Shown piece after piece: positions 1 through 13,036 of a DNA stretch of 64,000 nt. Source of the DNA: Lycium barbarum (lineage: Eukaryota; Streptophyta; Magnoliopsida; Solanales; Solanaceae); contig NC_083339.1 of NCBI RefSeq assembly GCF_019175385.1, forward strand, positions 76,528,307-76,592,306, given 5' to 3'. Made by a program: the position numbers and the translations under genes. Each line of letters starts with the position of its first letter. The first letter of the stretch is position 1. The notes below the pieces were generated by a model. The model was not told the DNA's origin and did no database searches. It was given only the letters and a program-made list of their open reading frames with translations.

Positions 1-1571
1 AATATAGTAAGAAAATGGATTGAATGTATATATATTGATGATAAGTTCGGTTATAAAGTGTGAACAGAAGAAGCTGAAGGAATCAATAAAAAGATAGGTA
101 AGCAGGGTATATGTCAGATACGGTGTGAATGTTGGAGGTATGATTGAAACCTGTAGTTAAAGATTGAAAGGGAAAGTAAATAGGAAAGTATAACAGGTAT
201 AGTTTGAGTTGGACATACGAGGTAAGTTCATCATTTTCATACGGTTGTTGATATTGGGAGCCCTGTGTGGCTATCACATGATATATATATGTATATATAC
301 ATATATATGTTGGCCCTGTGAGGCATTGTTGGTATTTCCTGCGCGCATGTTTTGGGGAAGTAAGAAATACAGAGGAAACTCTGCCAAAATTTTCTTAGAA
401 ATGAAAAGAGAATGAGATACAGGTTTGTAAAAAGTCTTGAAAGGTCATGTCAACAATAATGATAAGATTTGACTAAGTTGCGAGTACGGCTGACTTCGAG
501 AAATAAGTTAACCGTTGAATTGATGGTAATAATAATTATGAGGTCGATATCAATATGGTAAAAAGGAAATGTTAGGACAATTTGGAAGGGCTTGTGATAA
601 TATGAGATGATTTAGAAAAAGCTGGCAAATTTTAATAGAGTGTTATATTGAGGTATTAACTGAATTGACAAGCAGGGGTAAATTACGACGAGTTTATAGT
701 TAGAAGAAGTAATGGTATGATTAAGATAAGAGTACAGAGGAAGAAGAATTGTGACGAATATGAATGTATTGATAAGACAACTTGTGAGGTATTAATGATA
801 AAATTGACCAGAAAGGGTAAAAGGTTAAGAAGTGTTACACTATAGGATTGATTACGACCAGGATATAATGTGAATATAATGAGGATTGTTATGAAAATGA
901 GTAAAGTCTAGCGAGGAAGTGACTAAAAGATATAACGTGATCTATGTGACTAAAGTATAAAGGCGAGCTATAGAACGAATAAGAAAGACTTATAAAGTTC
1001 TTCTACAGGGAAAGTTCAGAATAAAGATTATGTGATAACGGGAATGATAGCAAGCACAAGAGAAGGAGGAGTTAATTGAAAGAAGGAAATAAGAAGAAAG
1101 CGAGATAACAGTCCAGTAATAGGTTGTGACATGTATAGCCGAGAACACGAATAATATAAGTGACGGGACTGTGAAAGACCAAACTATAGAAAGTTGAGCA
1201 ACGAGGTATAATGAGTGCCAGAAAAAGGACTGGGATGATAAGAACAAATAGGGATGAACAGAATACGTTTTGAAAATGAGAAAGGGATTATACAGAAGTA
1301 GAGTTTTCCGAAGGATACAGAGGTAGCATGAGATTCCTCGTGCACAGAATAAAAGATGGACATAGACGGGAGAAATGGTAAGGGAATACTAAAGGAAGCA
1401 CCCAAGAAAGACGAAATTAATTGAGTACGAGTATAAAAAAAAAGGGGGAAATATATAGCTACGAACTTAAAGGTGTAGTACGACGACAAGGTGATAAGAT
1501 AAGACCATTATTAAGACGAACATGATATGATTTTGAGTAAGTTAGAAGTCAGTGTTGGGTACACAATAAGG
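1..1571 (+). mobile_element. Element F, non-coding internal region (left part)
   Basis: No credible coding sequence. The stretch is similar, as reverse complement, to about 14,555-16,117 inside element E0, so it is a second copy of the same non-coding internal region in the opposite orientation. Near 370-395 it carries a segment (around 'gaaactctgccaaaat') also seen just after pol in E1 (about 40,818). This suggests sequence downstream of a lost or absent pol. The right edge joins E3's LTR at a short shared GTAAA, typical of an illegitimate deletion. Open frames here are short and not conserved. Confidence 0.6.
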
Positions 1572-2769
1572 GTAAAGATATACAAGGATTAGGGATGAAG
1601 ATTCTGTTATATATGTATAAGATAGACGACAGTGGAGGCCATATGGTGTAAGTTGGTTAATACGTTACTTGACAAATAGCCCTCGTAATTGTAAGTTAAG
1701 GTGGGGCCCATATGTCGGGATTTTATAAAGGGCATATGACAAGTTATATGAATAGTACATAGGAATTTTAGCAAGTCTTAAGAGGGACACTTAAGCCAAA
1801 TATGAGCATAAGCACTCCAAAAGGATGATTTAAGGATACGTTTTCTGGTGATCTAGCTTTACGAGGCCAACACACCATTATACTTTTCGAATTTGGGAAA
1901 ACACAATACATGAAAGTTGTAGATAATTGAAATACCTTTCCAACCATAGGTCGTGGGCCTTCATGCGACATAGGGATAAAAAGTTATAGACGTTTTAAGG
2001 AGGAAAGGTCATACTGGCAGTGGGCTCAGCCCAACCCGACTCCAAGTCGGGTCAGGCCCACTTCCTTGACTATTTAAGGAAAATTTTCACCCATTATCTT
2101 CCTCATTGCATGACAAAAGATCTGGAATATTTTAGAGAGAGAGTGTGATGAGAGTTAGAGAGATAAAGCAAGGGTTCAATCAAGTTCGAGGCCCCGAATC
2201 CTGAGGCTCGTGAAGGATAAAGTGTAATACGAGTTGTCGTCATTTCAAGCTAAATATTGAGCTTGAGGGATGATATTTTCGTGGTTGAGCTGCTGCTAAG
2301 GTATGTATTATTTTCTCAACTTTGTTATTGAGATGATTACGTGGAAATTTAACGGATTAAAGTGTTAGAAATATAGTTATAATTATCGTATACCGAATAT
2401 TAAGGCGTTGTGGTTTAGGGGCTGTTTTGGATAGAATTGTAAGATGAGTTTAGTCATATTATTGTTGTAAATTGTTATATTTGTTGTTGTTGTTGGTTAT
2501 TAGCTTAATTTGGAATTGTTGGGTTGGTAGGATTATAGGGGAGATGCTGTCCAAATCCCGTTAGGCGACATAATAAATAATTAGTTAGAATAATCTTGTT
2601 GGCCTAGTCTTAATCCCTATATTGTTGATGGTATTTTAGTTGACTATGCTCGGGAAGGGACTCGAGGATTAGCTTGAGGCATAAATAAGGTATGTAAGGC
2701 TAACCCTTCTTCCATATTTTGGCATGATCCCTTTTATATGACTCCTAAAGAACGTAAAACTTAAGTACT
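1572..2769 (+). mobile_element. Element E3, 5' LTR, left fragment (LTR-A)
   Basis: Matches 23,946-25,155 of E3's 3' LTR closely, but lacks the first 66 bp of the LTR. It stops at 2,769, where the reverse LTR of element E0 begins with TGTCACGACCC. The remaining right-hand piece of the same LTR is at 21,438-21,875. A segment equivalent to 25,156-25,768 is missing, so the right junction of the E0 insertion has suffered a deletion. Confidence 0.75.
2071..2077 (+). promoter_or_regulatory. Candidate LTR TATA box (LTR-A)
   Basis: TATTTAA lies about 500 bp into the LTR and is conserved at the equivalent place in the 3' LTR (24,454-24,460). It follows a GGGTCAGGCCCACTTCC-like GC-rich block. The position fits a U3/R promoter, but no transcript start can be seen from sequence alone. 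Confidence 0.4.
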
Positions 2770-5700
2770 TGTCACGACCCAACCCGATGGGCCATGACTA
2801 GTGCCCGAGCTGGACACTTGTATACGAACCTGTTAGATATAGTCAGACTGGAACTAAGGGCAGTATGGAAACTTGTAAAAGCAAGTTGTAGACTCATAAC
2901 GCCATATATCATAATGAACCTGTCTCCTGAGGAGTCACAGCTAACCAAAACATAACATATTATGCAAGCCGACAAGGTTGCCACTATATACGGAAACACT
3001 CAAAACAAACCATATCGACATAGCTGACCAGAACCTATATACAACCCACACATGTCTACAGACCTCTAAGAGTATAAAAGTGAAATATGACAGGACAGGG
3101 CCCCGCCATACCCCTGGATATGCATAAGTCTACATCAAAAGATCTGTACCAACATAATCTAGGCTCCGGAACAATGGAGCTCTCCAGACCGCTGAGCAGA
3201 AGTCTTAGGCTGGAGGGTCACCAAACTGAGTGTCTGTACCTATGGGCATGAAACACAACCCCCCCAAGAAAGGGGGTCAGTACGAGGAATGTACTTAGTA
3301 TATAAAGCATGAAATACAATAAAGAAGATTATGACTGAATAAAAGATTACAGGAGGCAAGTATGATAATCAAAGATACCAATGCACCTGTGCCTTACGAG
3401 ATGAGAATCATGCATATCTATATCATATACCATACCAGGCCCATTATGGGACTCGGTGAATAAAGTCATCATATACCATACCCGGCCAATCATGGGACTC
3501 GGTGCCATAATCATATCATCACATATATATATATATATATATATATACCGTACCCGGCCCTCTACTGAGGGACTCGGTGAACAATGCAGTGAAATTGTGC
3601 ACGAATACATACCTGGCCCGGGACTCGGTGAATGATATATTAACGGCATGCACGAGCAGAATATCATGAGCAAATATATGCAAACTAAATCATCATCTAA
3701 GACTTAATAGAATAATTAAAATGAACTAACACTTGAGAATCAAGACAACAGTCACGTCAAGTACCATTGAGAACTAGAATTCATTAGAGTCATAATGCAA
3801 GTAAGACTCATAAAATTATCCCTGAACTCCTTGAATAACCTGGGAGCACCCTCGAATGTCACTATGGATTATATCAAAATAGGAATTCAAAAATCATAGA
3901 CACGTATCAGGACATAATGAAAAAGCTTTTGGAAATCAAGAACATTAGCCATTCTAGTATCTCTAAGAATAGGAGCTTCTTTGGAGTTATATGCTCGCCG
4001 TCTGTTTGTTTCATAAAGATCATGCCAAAAAAAGAAAGAAAGGATAGCTTTACATACCTTACCCGCTCCAAGCCAACCACGAGTCAGATCTCGGGCTCCC
4101 CAATCTACAACAATAATATTGATATCAAGTATTAACTATAGTACACCTATAATCCAAGGTCTAAGCTAGCACGTTACTTAAGAATAGGAGCTTCTTTGGA
4201 GTTTATACGTTCGTTGTCTGTTTGTTCCATATTGACCATGCCAAAAAAAAAGGGATAGCCTTAACATACCTTGTCGCTTCTCAAGTTAACCATAACTTAG
4301 GTCTCGGGCTTCGCCAATCTACAAATAATACCAAATATGCCAATAATTAAATTAGGATACTCTTTCAAACCAATCCTTAATTACTTAGAAATCTAACGAT
4401 ATTCGGGCAGCATCTTCCCTAAAACACAATAATCCTCGTGATTCCAACTTAGCCAAAATATCAATCACCATACCAACATCAATATCAACAAATATATATC
4501 CAAATAGAATCAAATCCATTCCTAAATCACCTCCAAAACAGCCCAATATACATTCCTATACCGATACTTGTATACACTTCTTTATTTTCGTATATACATA
4601 GTATAACAACAAACACAACATCAACGACTACAGCCAATCCCACGATATTCCAGCACACCAAACAATTTATAACAACCACCAAACAGTCCACATGATAACA
4701 ATAACAATTTATCCGATTTCCCGCAATTAATTTCGTAGTTCCCGTCTCTCAATTTAACTATGACCTGGACGAATTTAAATACACCTAGGAGAGAATAGTT
4801 CTTACCTAATATGCCAAAAAATGATCTTCTTCCACCTTACTTCGCTTTGAAGAAATCCTGAATTCAACCACGCGACAACGGAACAACGAGATCGAAGCGG
4901 TGAGCAATCCCGTAACAAAAATTGAATCACATTGTTGTAAAGAAGAAATAAGTTCAATTGTTGAAAGGGAGAAATAAGTTAAATTTCTGCTCTCACGTCA
5001 CAGGATAAATTATTTGATTGAGGAATACACTTTGTTCATTAAAATGAAGACAAAAACGTTGTTGCATATTCTTTTCATAAGTAAATGGCCTTACTTTTAT
5101 AAATATGAATCCTCCCATAGTGGACCTTGGGGTCCACTTCCATAATTAGTTTCATAATAATCCTCTCATCTAAATATGTCACCTAAATATATATGACACC
5201 TATGTCACTAGTTGCTGCCACCAGATTCGTACATATATATGAGTCACTTGTCCCTTTTGTTAACCTAGTCACATGTGGAAACAATGTCCCCTTACCACTT
5301 ATCCACTTAGTCTTTAATTAATCCCTTTTTCTTTTCCACTACTATCCAACATTTAATTACTTACCCACATAATTAATTTCTTGATCTCAATCCACCTAAA
5401 TAGTGCTTATATATTTATTATTATACCCGTGTGAATAGCACTTGTCCATAACCTCACTTGCCACACATAAAATATTATTTGCAATCATCATCGCCACACT
5501 TTTCCATCTTAAATCACTTCGGGACTTCATTCCTCATATACACCGAGTTCTTGATTTTCATGCTTGAATATGACCAAATCCTACGGCCTCGGTAAAATTG
5601 CTCATGTTGGACGGTTCAATTTCCTGGTCCAAAAATATAGGATGTTATAACTTGGACCGTATTTCATTCAAATAAATTTCGAACCTCGACGAAACTTATT

Positions 5701-5846
5701 TTATTTAATTGGTTTAACTTCTAATCCTTACGATACATCTGTACCATCCCTCTAATCACCTATAATATTTAGGGATAACCTCGCTTCCGTTACTAATGTC
5801 ATTTAACTCGCACGCTTTCCAACGCATGAAAACACGGGATATAAAA
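2770..5846 (-). mobile_element. Element E0, 3' LTR (LTR-B)
   Basis: About 3.08 kb. The plus strand starts TGTCACGACCCAACC (LTR 3' end) and ends gggatataaaa next to the polypurine tract; one substitution has spoiled the expected TG...CA terminus. The first 2.3 kb is nearly the same as 19,369-21,437, its partner LTR, differing by a few percent by eye. It includes an (AT)n run near 3,523-3,547 and an array of 'CCCGGCCC..GGGACTCGGTGA' hairpin units at about 3,430-3,630. A second LTR-start-like motif occurs internally near 5,640, so this LTR looks mosaic. Confidence 0.8.
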
Positions 5847-5882
5847 TCCTTCCCCCCTTTATAACATTCGTCCTCGAATGTT
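5847..5882 (-). promoter_or_regulatory. E0 polypurine tract and adjacent hairpin
   Basis: On the minus strand an A/G-only tract (5,847-5,860) abuts the 3' LTR and would prime plus-strand DNA synthesis. Two bases upstream of it (5,863-5,882) is a perfect inverted repeat, AACATTCG and CGAATGTT around a 4-base loop. The same hairpin precedes the polypurine tract in three other elements here. Confidence 0.8.
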
Positions 5883-7385
5883 AAATTAGTCCTGTATAAG
5901 TATACTGGTTATGGTGATCTCATAACGAATTAATTGTAACTCAAACTCATCTATCATGTTGTGCCTCTCTTTACTTAGCCTAATGCCATTCTCCACTTGA
6001 CATCTATTAATATTGAATTTCCAAAGAAAGTGGTCATAATTCATCTACTTTCGTAATTGACTGCAACTTACTATATCCATCTACGTTTTGAAGCTTAGGT
6101 CGAGTTTTTCTTGTTTTGGAGTTATCTTTCCAGTAACACTGTAGAATAGGAGCTGTCTTTCCCTTGGGTAGGTTCACCATCGCATATTGGTTCCTCTTGT
6201 TCTCTCTTCTAATTTTTATAGGTCTACTTCCACTCTTTATTTAGGTCGCATAGTCCGCAGCGTACCTCCTTTTTGGAGTCATCATTTTAATCCTCTGACA
6301 TGCACTATCTATAACATTCCCTTTGAATAGTTGAAAACGAGTTTCCTTCTTAGTAATGAATCTCTGTTGCAACACTTCCTTGATACCTCAGGAATATCCT
6401 TTCAAGAGAAAAAAAGTGAGTCACTCTCCGGATATGATTCTCCTTGATACTTGAACTCGTCGATCCCCCCCCCCCCCCCCCCCCCCCCCCTTTTTTGGCT
6501 CAACTAGTCTAGAAACCTTTCGTCCTTATCGTTACTCCTTCCCATAATCTTAATCGTATAGTCATTACCTCTATACCCACATTATTAAATCAACCATGTG
6601 AATTCTTTGTGACATACTGATACCATGTCATCTCTTACCCTCTCGTGATTACTTAATAATCAGGAAACTTCTTCTTATCTTTGGAATCCTATTCGGATAT
6701 GTCTCTTCTCGCTTGACTTACAACTAAAAAATGGTTACAATACATGATGTATCATCTTAAGGGGTTCTAAATCCCATGTTAATCATGTCCCGTACTGAAT
6801 CTCTCGAGAGCACTCTTTTGAGGTAAATACTCGTATCACCTCTCGAGTGACACTTATATAGGTAGTTTTCCCTATAGCACCCCTATCATCACATTGAGGT
6901 AATACCTCTCTTCTGTCATATGCCCATTTTTCAAATTTATTTCACATTTTGCATCACTATACGAAGTGCTATCTTGAACTTTCCGTCCCTCTTTTGTCCT
7001 TCGGTCCATACCTCTTACCTTCATTCTTACGTCTATGCTTGTCGTACCACCTCATAATGTCGAAGGTCAAATTCCCTTCATTGTCTAATGTCTATAACTA
7101 TCTCACCATAGGATAGATGCCTCTGTCATAGTGTTCTTCTCCACAAATTCATTGAGACCCATAGGTCATCTTACGCATTAGCCCTTTTTAGTAATATAGC
7201 TCATAACTAATCCTTCTGTTACAACCCTTAAGGTGCCCGTCCTTTTGTTCGTTCTCTTTAAATTCATTGTCTTCTAGTAACCAGCTCGTTCTGATCATCT
7301 CGCTTAAACCATTTCACAATTTCCTTTAATCCATCTTATAACACTTTAGGCATATTATGTCATTTTTTTCTTGTCATACTACTTT
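5883..7385 (-). mobile_element. Element E0, non-coding internal region (3' part)
   Basis: Aligns as reverse complement to about 26,786-27,637 and beyond in element F, with no shared long reading frame. Next to the nested LTR, E0 lacks about 500 bp that F has (about 26,283-26,785), so one copy carries an indel. It contains the C26 homopolymer at 6,465-6,490. No protein motif is seen in any frame. Confidence 0.65.
6465..6490 (+). repeat. Poly-C homopolymer, 26 bases
   Basis: An uninterrupted run of 26 C followed by 6 T, inside E0 non-coding sequence. Long C runs are rare and prone to replication slippage and to sequencing or assembly error; the length should be taken as approximate. Confidence 0.9.
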
Positions 7386-7924
7386 TGTTACATCCCGTAT
7401 TTTTGGACTAGGAAATTGAATCGTCCAATATGAGCAAAATTACCCGAGCCCGGAGAATTCGATCATATTCAAGGATAAAAATCGAGAGCTCGATGTACAA
7501 AGAGTTTGGGGTCCCGAAATAAGTTAGGCCTTAACAAGTGTGACCACGGTGATTGAGAATAATATTTTGTGTGTACCAAAAGGGACTATGGACTAGTGCT
7601 AGATGTTATATCTCGTATTTTTGTACATTGGATTATTCGTAAATAAGTTTAAGGATGAGATTATTTTTGGGATATGAGATAAGGACTTTTAATCCCCGAT
7701 TTTAATAAGTGCACGATCAGCTAATTAATTACAATTAGTATGGAAATATTAATGGAGATTAGGGATTAACTAACCATGATTAGATTATTAAGTGGGGATT
7801 TATTATTAATTATGTTAATTAGTGCACTAAGTGGGCCCCACTACAACATGGCCAAATCTGATTGGTCCATGCCATAGTGGGACACATGTCATTGTGGTTG
7901 GACACATGTCATAAGGGCTGCTAG

Positions 7925-7934
7925 TATATATATA
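7925..7934 (+). promoter_or_regulatory. Candidate LTR TATA box
   Basis: TATATATATA about 320 bp after the LTR start at 7,604. Related LTRs have TA-rich boxes at similar offsets (28,013-28,022 and 55,884-55,889). The placement suggests the U3 promoter; this is positional inference only. Confidence 0.4.
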
Positions 7935-9078
7935 CTAGCTGATGACAAAGCATAGCAACATAATCATCTCCATAATTCATCTTCACAAAATTCCATTGAA
8001 GCAAGAATATGAGCAGCCATGGCTGCCAAGCTCACGGCCAGCCATGGCCTTGAAAATCTTTTTAAAAAAATTCCCCAAGGTGCTTTACATGTTCAAGGAG
8101 GCAACAACATAAGGTTTAAATTGAATTGAGGAAGAAGAAGTAGTGCAATTGGTGCAAGTGAGTATAGGATCTGTCCTAATCAATTTAAGGTAAGATTTCT
8201 TCTCCTTGAAATGTAATTGGGGTTAATGATGTTGTTATGGAGAGATTAAATTGTGTTAGATGAAATTTGAAGTAAGAAAATTACATGATTATTGTTGGAG
8301 TTGTAAATGGGCAGAATTGGAGTTGTTCTAATTGGATTAAGTTTGATTAGTGTATAGATATGTATGGGTGCTGTTGTTCATGGTAATATTATACTCTTTT
8401 CCGTGTGTTTGTAATTTTGCGAAGTAAAGATCGAAAATCGTATTTTTGATGTTGTAGTTTTGGTGGACTGTTTCGAACTTGTTGTTAAAATGATGTTGAA
8501 GTAATTTTCTTGTACTTGGATGGCGGTTGATGTTGTTGTCGTGTTGTTGTTGATATGGCTCGTAAATTTGGCTCGAATAGTTGTCATGTAGCGAGCTCGT
8601 GGCTCGTCGTATTGTCCATATGTTGTCTTGTTGGTTGTGCTTGATTACAAGTTGGCTGATGCTTGTGTTACTATTATTATCTTGTAGATAAAGTCTTAAA
8701 AAGGGGTTGATTCATCGTAATTGTTTCGAGGGTCGTAAATCAAGGTATGTAAAGCTATCCCTTCTTTCTTTTGTCATGATCTTTATGAAACAAACAGATG
8801 ACGTGTATATGACTCCAAAGAAACTTCTATTCTTAGAGACACTAGGATTGCTAATGTTCTTGATTCCCAGAACTTATTTTATTATGTCTTGATACGTGTC
8901 TATGATTTCAGACGTCCTATTTTGATATATTCCATAGTGACATTCGAAGGGTACTTGATATGACTATTGTCTTGATTTTCATATGATAGTTCATTTTGAT
9001 TATTATATTGAGTCTCAGATATGACATAGTTTGCATATGGTTGCTCACTACTCTGCTCGTGCATGCCGTAATATATCT

Positions 9079-9275
9079 TTCACCGAGTCCCGGGCCGGGT
9101 ATGTTTTCGTGCACAGTTTCACGACATTGTTCACCGAGTCCCTCACTAGAGGGCTGGGTATGGTATATATATATATATATATGTATCTATATGATGATGA
9201 TGATGTGATTATGGCGCCGAGGATGGTATATGATGACTTATTCACCGAGTCCCATAATGGACCGGATATGGTATA
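9079..9275 (+). repeat. Array of 'caccgagtccc...gccgggtatgg' hairpin units
   Basis: Three units in this LTR share outer borders (CACCGAGT and GGTATG) but differ in the inner stem: CCCGGGCCGGG, CCCTCACTAGAGGG, and CCCATAATGGA. Equivalent arrays occur in every related LTR of the window (for example 47,084-47,245, 54,021-54,212 and, reversed, 3,430-3,630, 20,030-20,225 and 62,500-62,730). Confidence 0.75.
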
Positions 9276-9700
9276 TGATATAGACATGCATGATTTTCAT
9301 ATCGTAAGGAACAAGTGCATTGGTATATTTGATTATCATACTTGCCTCCTGTAATCGTTTATGTAGTTATGATTTTCCTTATTGCATTACATGTTTTATA
9401 TACACAGTACATATTCCGTACTGACCCCCTTTCTTCGGGAGGCTGCGTTTCATGCCCGCAGGTACAGATACTCGATTTGGTGATCCTCCAGCTTAGGACT
9501 TCTGCTCAACTGTTTGGAGAGCTCCATTGTTTCGGAGCCTAGATATTTGGGTACAGATCTTCTATATAGACTTATATATATCCAGGGGTACGGCGGGGCC
9601 CTGTCCCGTCATATTTCACTCTTGTACTCTTAGAGGTCTGTAGACACATGTGTGGGTTGTACATAAGTTTTGGTCAGCTATGTCTATATGGTTTACTTTG

Positions 9701-9880
9701 GATATCCTCGTGTATAGTGGCAGCCTTGTCAGCTTGCGTATCGTGTTATTGTTATGCTTTTGATATCCCCGTGTATAGTGGAAGGCTTGTCGGCTTGCAT
9801 ATTGTGTTATTGTTATGCTTTGGATATCCCGTGTATAGCGGCAGCCTTGTCGGCTTGCATATTGTGTTATTGTTATACTG
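9701..9880 (+). repeat. 61-bp tandem repeat, three copies
   Basis: Units begin GATATCC at 9,701, 9,762 and 9,823 and include 'gtgtatagtggcagccttg'. Related LTRs (44,393-44,440 and 58,497-58,545) have a single copy, so this is a local expansion in this LTR. Confidence 0.85.
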
Positions 9881-10043
9881 TGACTCCTCAGGAGACAAGT
9901 TTCTGATATATGGTGTTGCGAATCTTTCGGTTGCTTTTACAAGTTTCCATACTGTCCTTAGTTTCAGTTGATTATATTAGCAGGTATGTATACGAGTGTC
10001 TAGCTCGGGCACTAGTCACGGCCCATGGGTTTGGGTCGTGACA

Positions 10044-10939
10044 CCTTTCCCTTCCTTTATTCTCCCTTTGATGTTCTCATATCCTACTGTAGGAGATTTT
10101 TCTGTCCCTTCTCCTTTGCTACTTGTAAGTCGCAATATCATTAGCAAACAACTTTATTGCCAACATCATAGCCTCTAATCCAATATAGCATTGCTATCCT
10201 TTATAATATCTCTTACGTTACTCGTTTCCATTCTCTTGTCGTATTCCTTCTTTTTATAAGCACCCACTTTCTAATGTCATATCGTTCAAGACCTTTACAA
10301 ATGATTCTCAGCACTGTCTGAAATACCATCATGGCTTCTATCCATTTATTGTTGGCTTTCAGAGCTTACTAACTTGTTTTAGCAAGGGATCTCAATTGAA
10401 ATTTAAGCATCTATATCAAATATATTTCAGTGTCAATTGTTTCCATCTTACACCTACATTTCTCTCACCCGCTTCCCCCCTTAAGGGTGTACTTATACCA
10501 TTATCTGTTTATATTCTACTTTATGTCCCTATTTCCAATCTCAAATTTATCTGATCCTTTTTCCAATTCACTTGGTATACTCTATCATATCCATGTCTTT
10601 TCTTTATAATTTATAACTTTGATTATCCACGTACGAAACCTTAACAAAATCACGAAGCGACGAGAACCTTTCTATATATAGTACAAAATCTCATCTGATA
10701 ATTTGTACTTGAGTAATGCAACCAATGTAGAAACCCATCCAAGGCCACATTCCACTTACTCCAATCAATAATTAATTAATACTTGTAGTCATTCCAAATT
10801 CTCAATTAGGTAGCACTTATTTTCTGATGATAAGTGTCCAAAGCTCTCTTGTAACATTATCTTTATCCCAACCTGTCTCATATGTTTCCTCTAATAAATT
10901 TACTATTCATCATTTGTTCTTCAAACCTACAGTCCTTGT
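10044..10939 (-). mobile_element. Element E0, non-coding internal region (middle part)
   Basis: The first about 70 bp match the reverse complement of 26,206-26,265 in F; the remainder has no counterpart in the window. In F this middle part seems lost in the deletion that also removed the first 66 bp of E3's LTR. No coding motif is seen. Confidence 0.55.
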
Positions 10940-13036
10940 TGTTATATCCCGTATTTTGCGTATTCGGATAATTCAAGATAATTGCAGGAAGTTAAGGACA
11001 AGGCTATATTTTTGACCTTGTGTAGCACACAAGTTGGTTATGAATATTATTGATGTGGAAATATTAAGAAAGACTAGGGGTAAAAAGCGAAATCCGCAAG
11101 ATGACTCATAGAAAATACGGAGGAAGGTTAAGGGTAAATATGGAAATTGGAAAAAAATAATTTTTCATGAATTGCAAGACAAAATACAAAAAAAAAAAGA
11201 ATAGTCTTGCAATAAAAGGGCAAGTGGTCCGTGAAACTTGGAGTGGGCTTAGGCCCAAATGGAAGTTTAATAAATAAGACCAAAAGGAAGACCAATTCAT
11301 CATTTTTTTTTCATTCTTCATCCTTGAGAACTTTCAAGAAACTTGGAGAGGAAACATGCATAAGGGCCATTCGGCCATGGAGACAAAAATTTGAGCCCTC
11401 AATTTTGATCACAAAAAAAATATTTCTTCTATCTTTCCCACCAATTGGAAGGTCCTCTTTAACGTGGAGTAGTTGTTGGGGCAAGTAAACCATTCATTCT
11501 TGCAAGGAGTAACTTTAGCCAAGAAAGAAGATAAGTGGAAAAGGTAAGGTTTAATCTTCTTTTCATGTGTTATGGATGATTTGTGAGTGTTGTACTATGT
11601 AGAAGTGAATGAAAATCATGAAATATGGATGTTATGTTGGTGGCCGAATAAGAGGTGGTGTAGTGTAGGTGTGATAAATTGATTTTATCTAGTATCTTTA
11701 ATTGTTGTTGTTATGGATTCTATGATGCAAATGAAGATTTAATGGTTCAAGTTGGCATTGAAATCGTTTTTGGGTGTTGTAGAAGTTAATGTGATTTTAG
11801 TATGATTTCTTGTAATTATGAGAAGTTGCTAATGTAGGTTGTTAGTGTTCTTGTTGAATTTGGAAGGTTTCGGGTGAGTAGCATGTTGATTGGGTTGTCT
11901 TGAATATTATGTGAATTGTTTGAAGCATTCTTGAATCATGTTAGAATGATTTCGGATTAATACTTGAATGTGAAATCATTGATGTTAGCTTGACTATGCG
12001 TGGTTGAATTGAAAATAAAAGTAATGCCGACGAATTATGTAAAAGGATTGCTAGTGTTAGAATGCATTTGAAATAATTGTTGAAGTTGGAGATGCGATTC
12101 TCGGATTGTTGTTGATAGATTGGCCGAGTTAGATTCTCGGGGATGGTGTATTTACAGGGGAAATGCTGCCGAAATTTCGGCAGAATATAAATGAATTCAT
12201 TTGAAGGACTAAGACAAGCATATGTCGACGAGTCTAATGATTATGACAATTCTCTTGAATGTAGACTAGCAAGTTTGGACGAATAAGCGTAGCTAATTGG
12301 ACGTGGGACAGGTATGTAAAGCCTAACCTTTCTTTCTTTTGGCATGTCCTAGTTGCGAGTAAGCTATGATATGATGCGTATCTTGGGGTAACTCTATTCT
12401 TGATTCCGAGCTTGTTGATGATTATTATTCACTTCTTGATGTGAGTATACTTAGTATAGCCGAGTTTATTGTATGATTGAATAACAAGAAAAGTCTAAAG
12501 AGTTTTGTAAGTAGTAATGTCGCTAACTTTCATAGACGGTCTCAGATTTGCTTGAAAATGGTCGTAGAGGTTTCTATAATGAATAATGTCCATAACGATA
12601 TTTGAAAGGTACTTGGTATGATTGTTGCTTTAATTTTCCAAAAATAGCTTCTGAAACGTTCGTAGAAGGTTCTGTACTTCAAACGCTCATCACTTTCCTA
12701 TACTAAGTCGGATTGACCCGAAACGTGTTTATGATCTGTTACAAGTACAAAGCGTAACGATACCCATAATGAATCCATTCCTAGATGTAGGATATCCTGA
12801 GTTCTTTGACCTCTTGAGCCCGAAGGGGCATTTTCAAGTTGTACGACTTCATAATGTTGTCTAAATCCCGAAGGCGATGTTCATAAAGTCTTTCTCTTAA
12901 CTATGCATTTTACATTTAAATTTGTGAGTCTCGAAGGAGACAAATGAAAAAGGTTTGATTGCATACATGACGTCCCTAATAGTTTTTTTTTTCTAGATGA
13001 TTTCATGACGCGACTGAGCGTGCTATATAAAAATAT

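Larger units (their letters stand above)
7386..10043 (+). mobile_element. Solo LTR (mosaic) inserted in E0
   Basis: Starts TGTTACATCCCG and ends GGGTCGTGACA, flanked by ACTTT and CCTTT (4 of 5 bases agree). Element F (about 26,259-26,282) shows the uninterrupted site, since 'gggaaa' and 'agtatgacaag' are adjacent there, which supports a real insertion. A second LTR-type start (TGTTATATCTCG) lies at 7,604: the first 218 bp resemble 52,182-52,395 while the rest resembles LTRs at 27,674 and 45,328. So this is a recombinant LTR, or one LTR start inserted or exchanged into another. Reading frames inside it (for example 9,031-9,354) are repeats, not genes. Confidence 0.75.

Noticed and set aside
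9031..9354. 107-residue frame rich in SPSPGPGM-like units, recurring in several LTRs
   Set aside because: It translates the LTR hairpin array on either strand; frames shift between copies.
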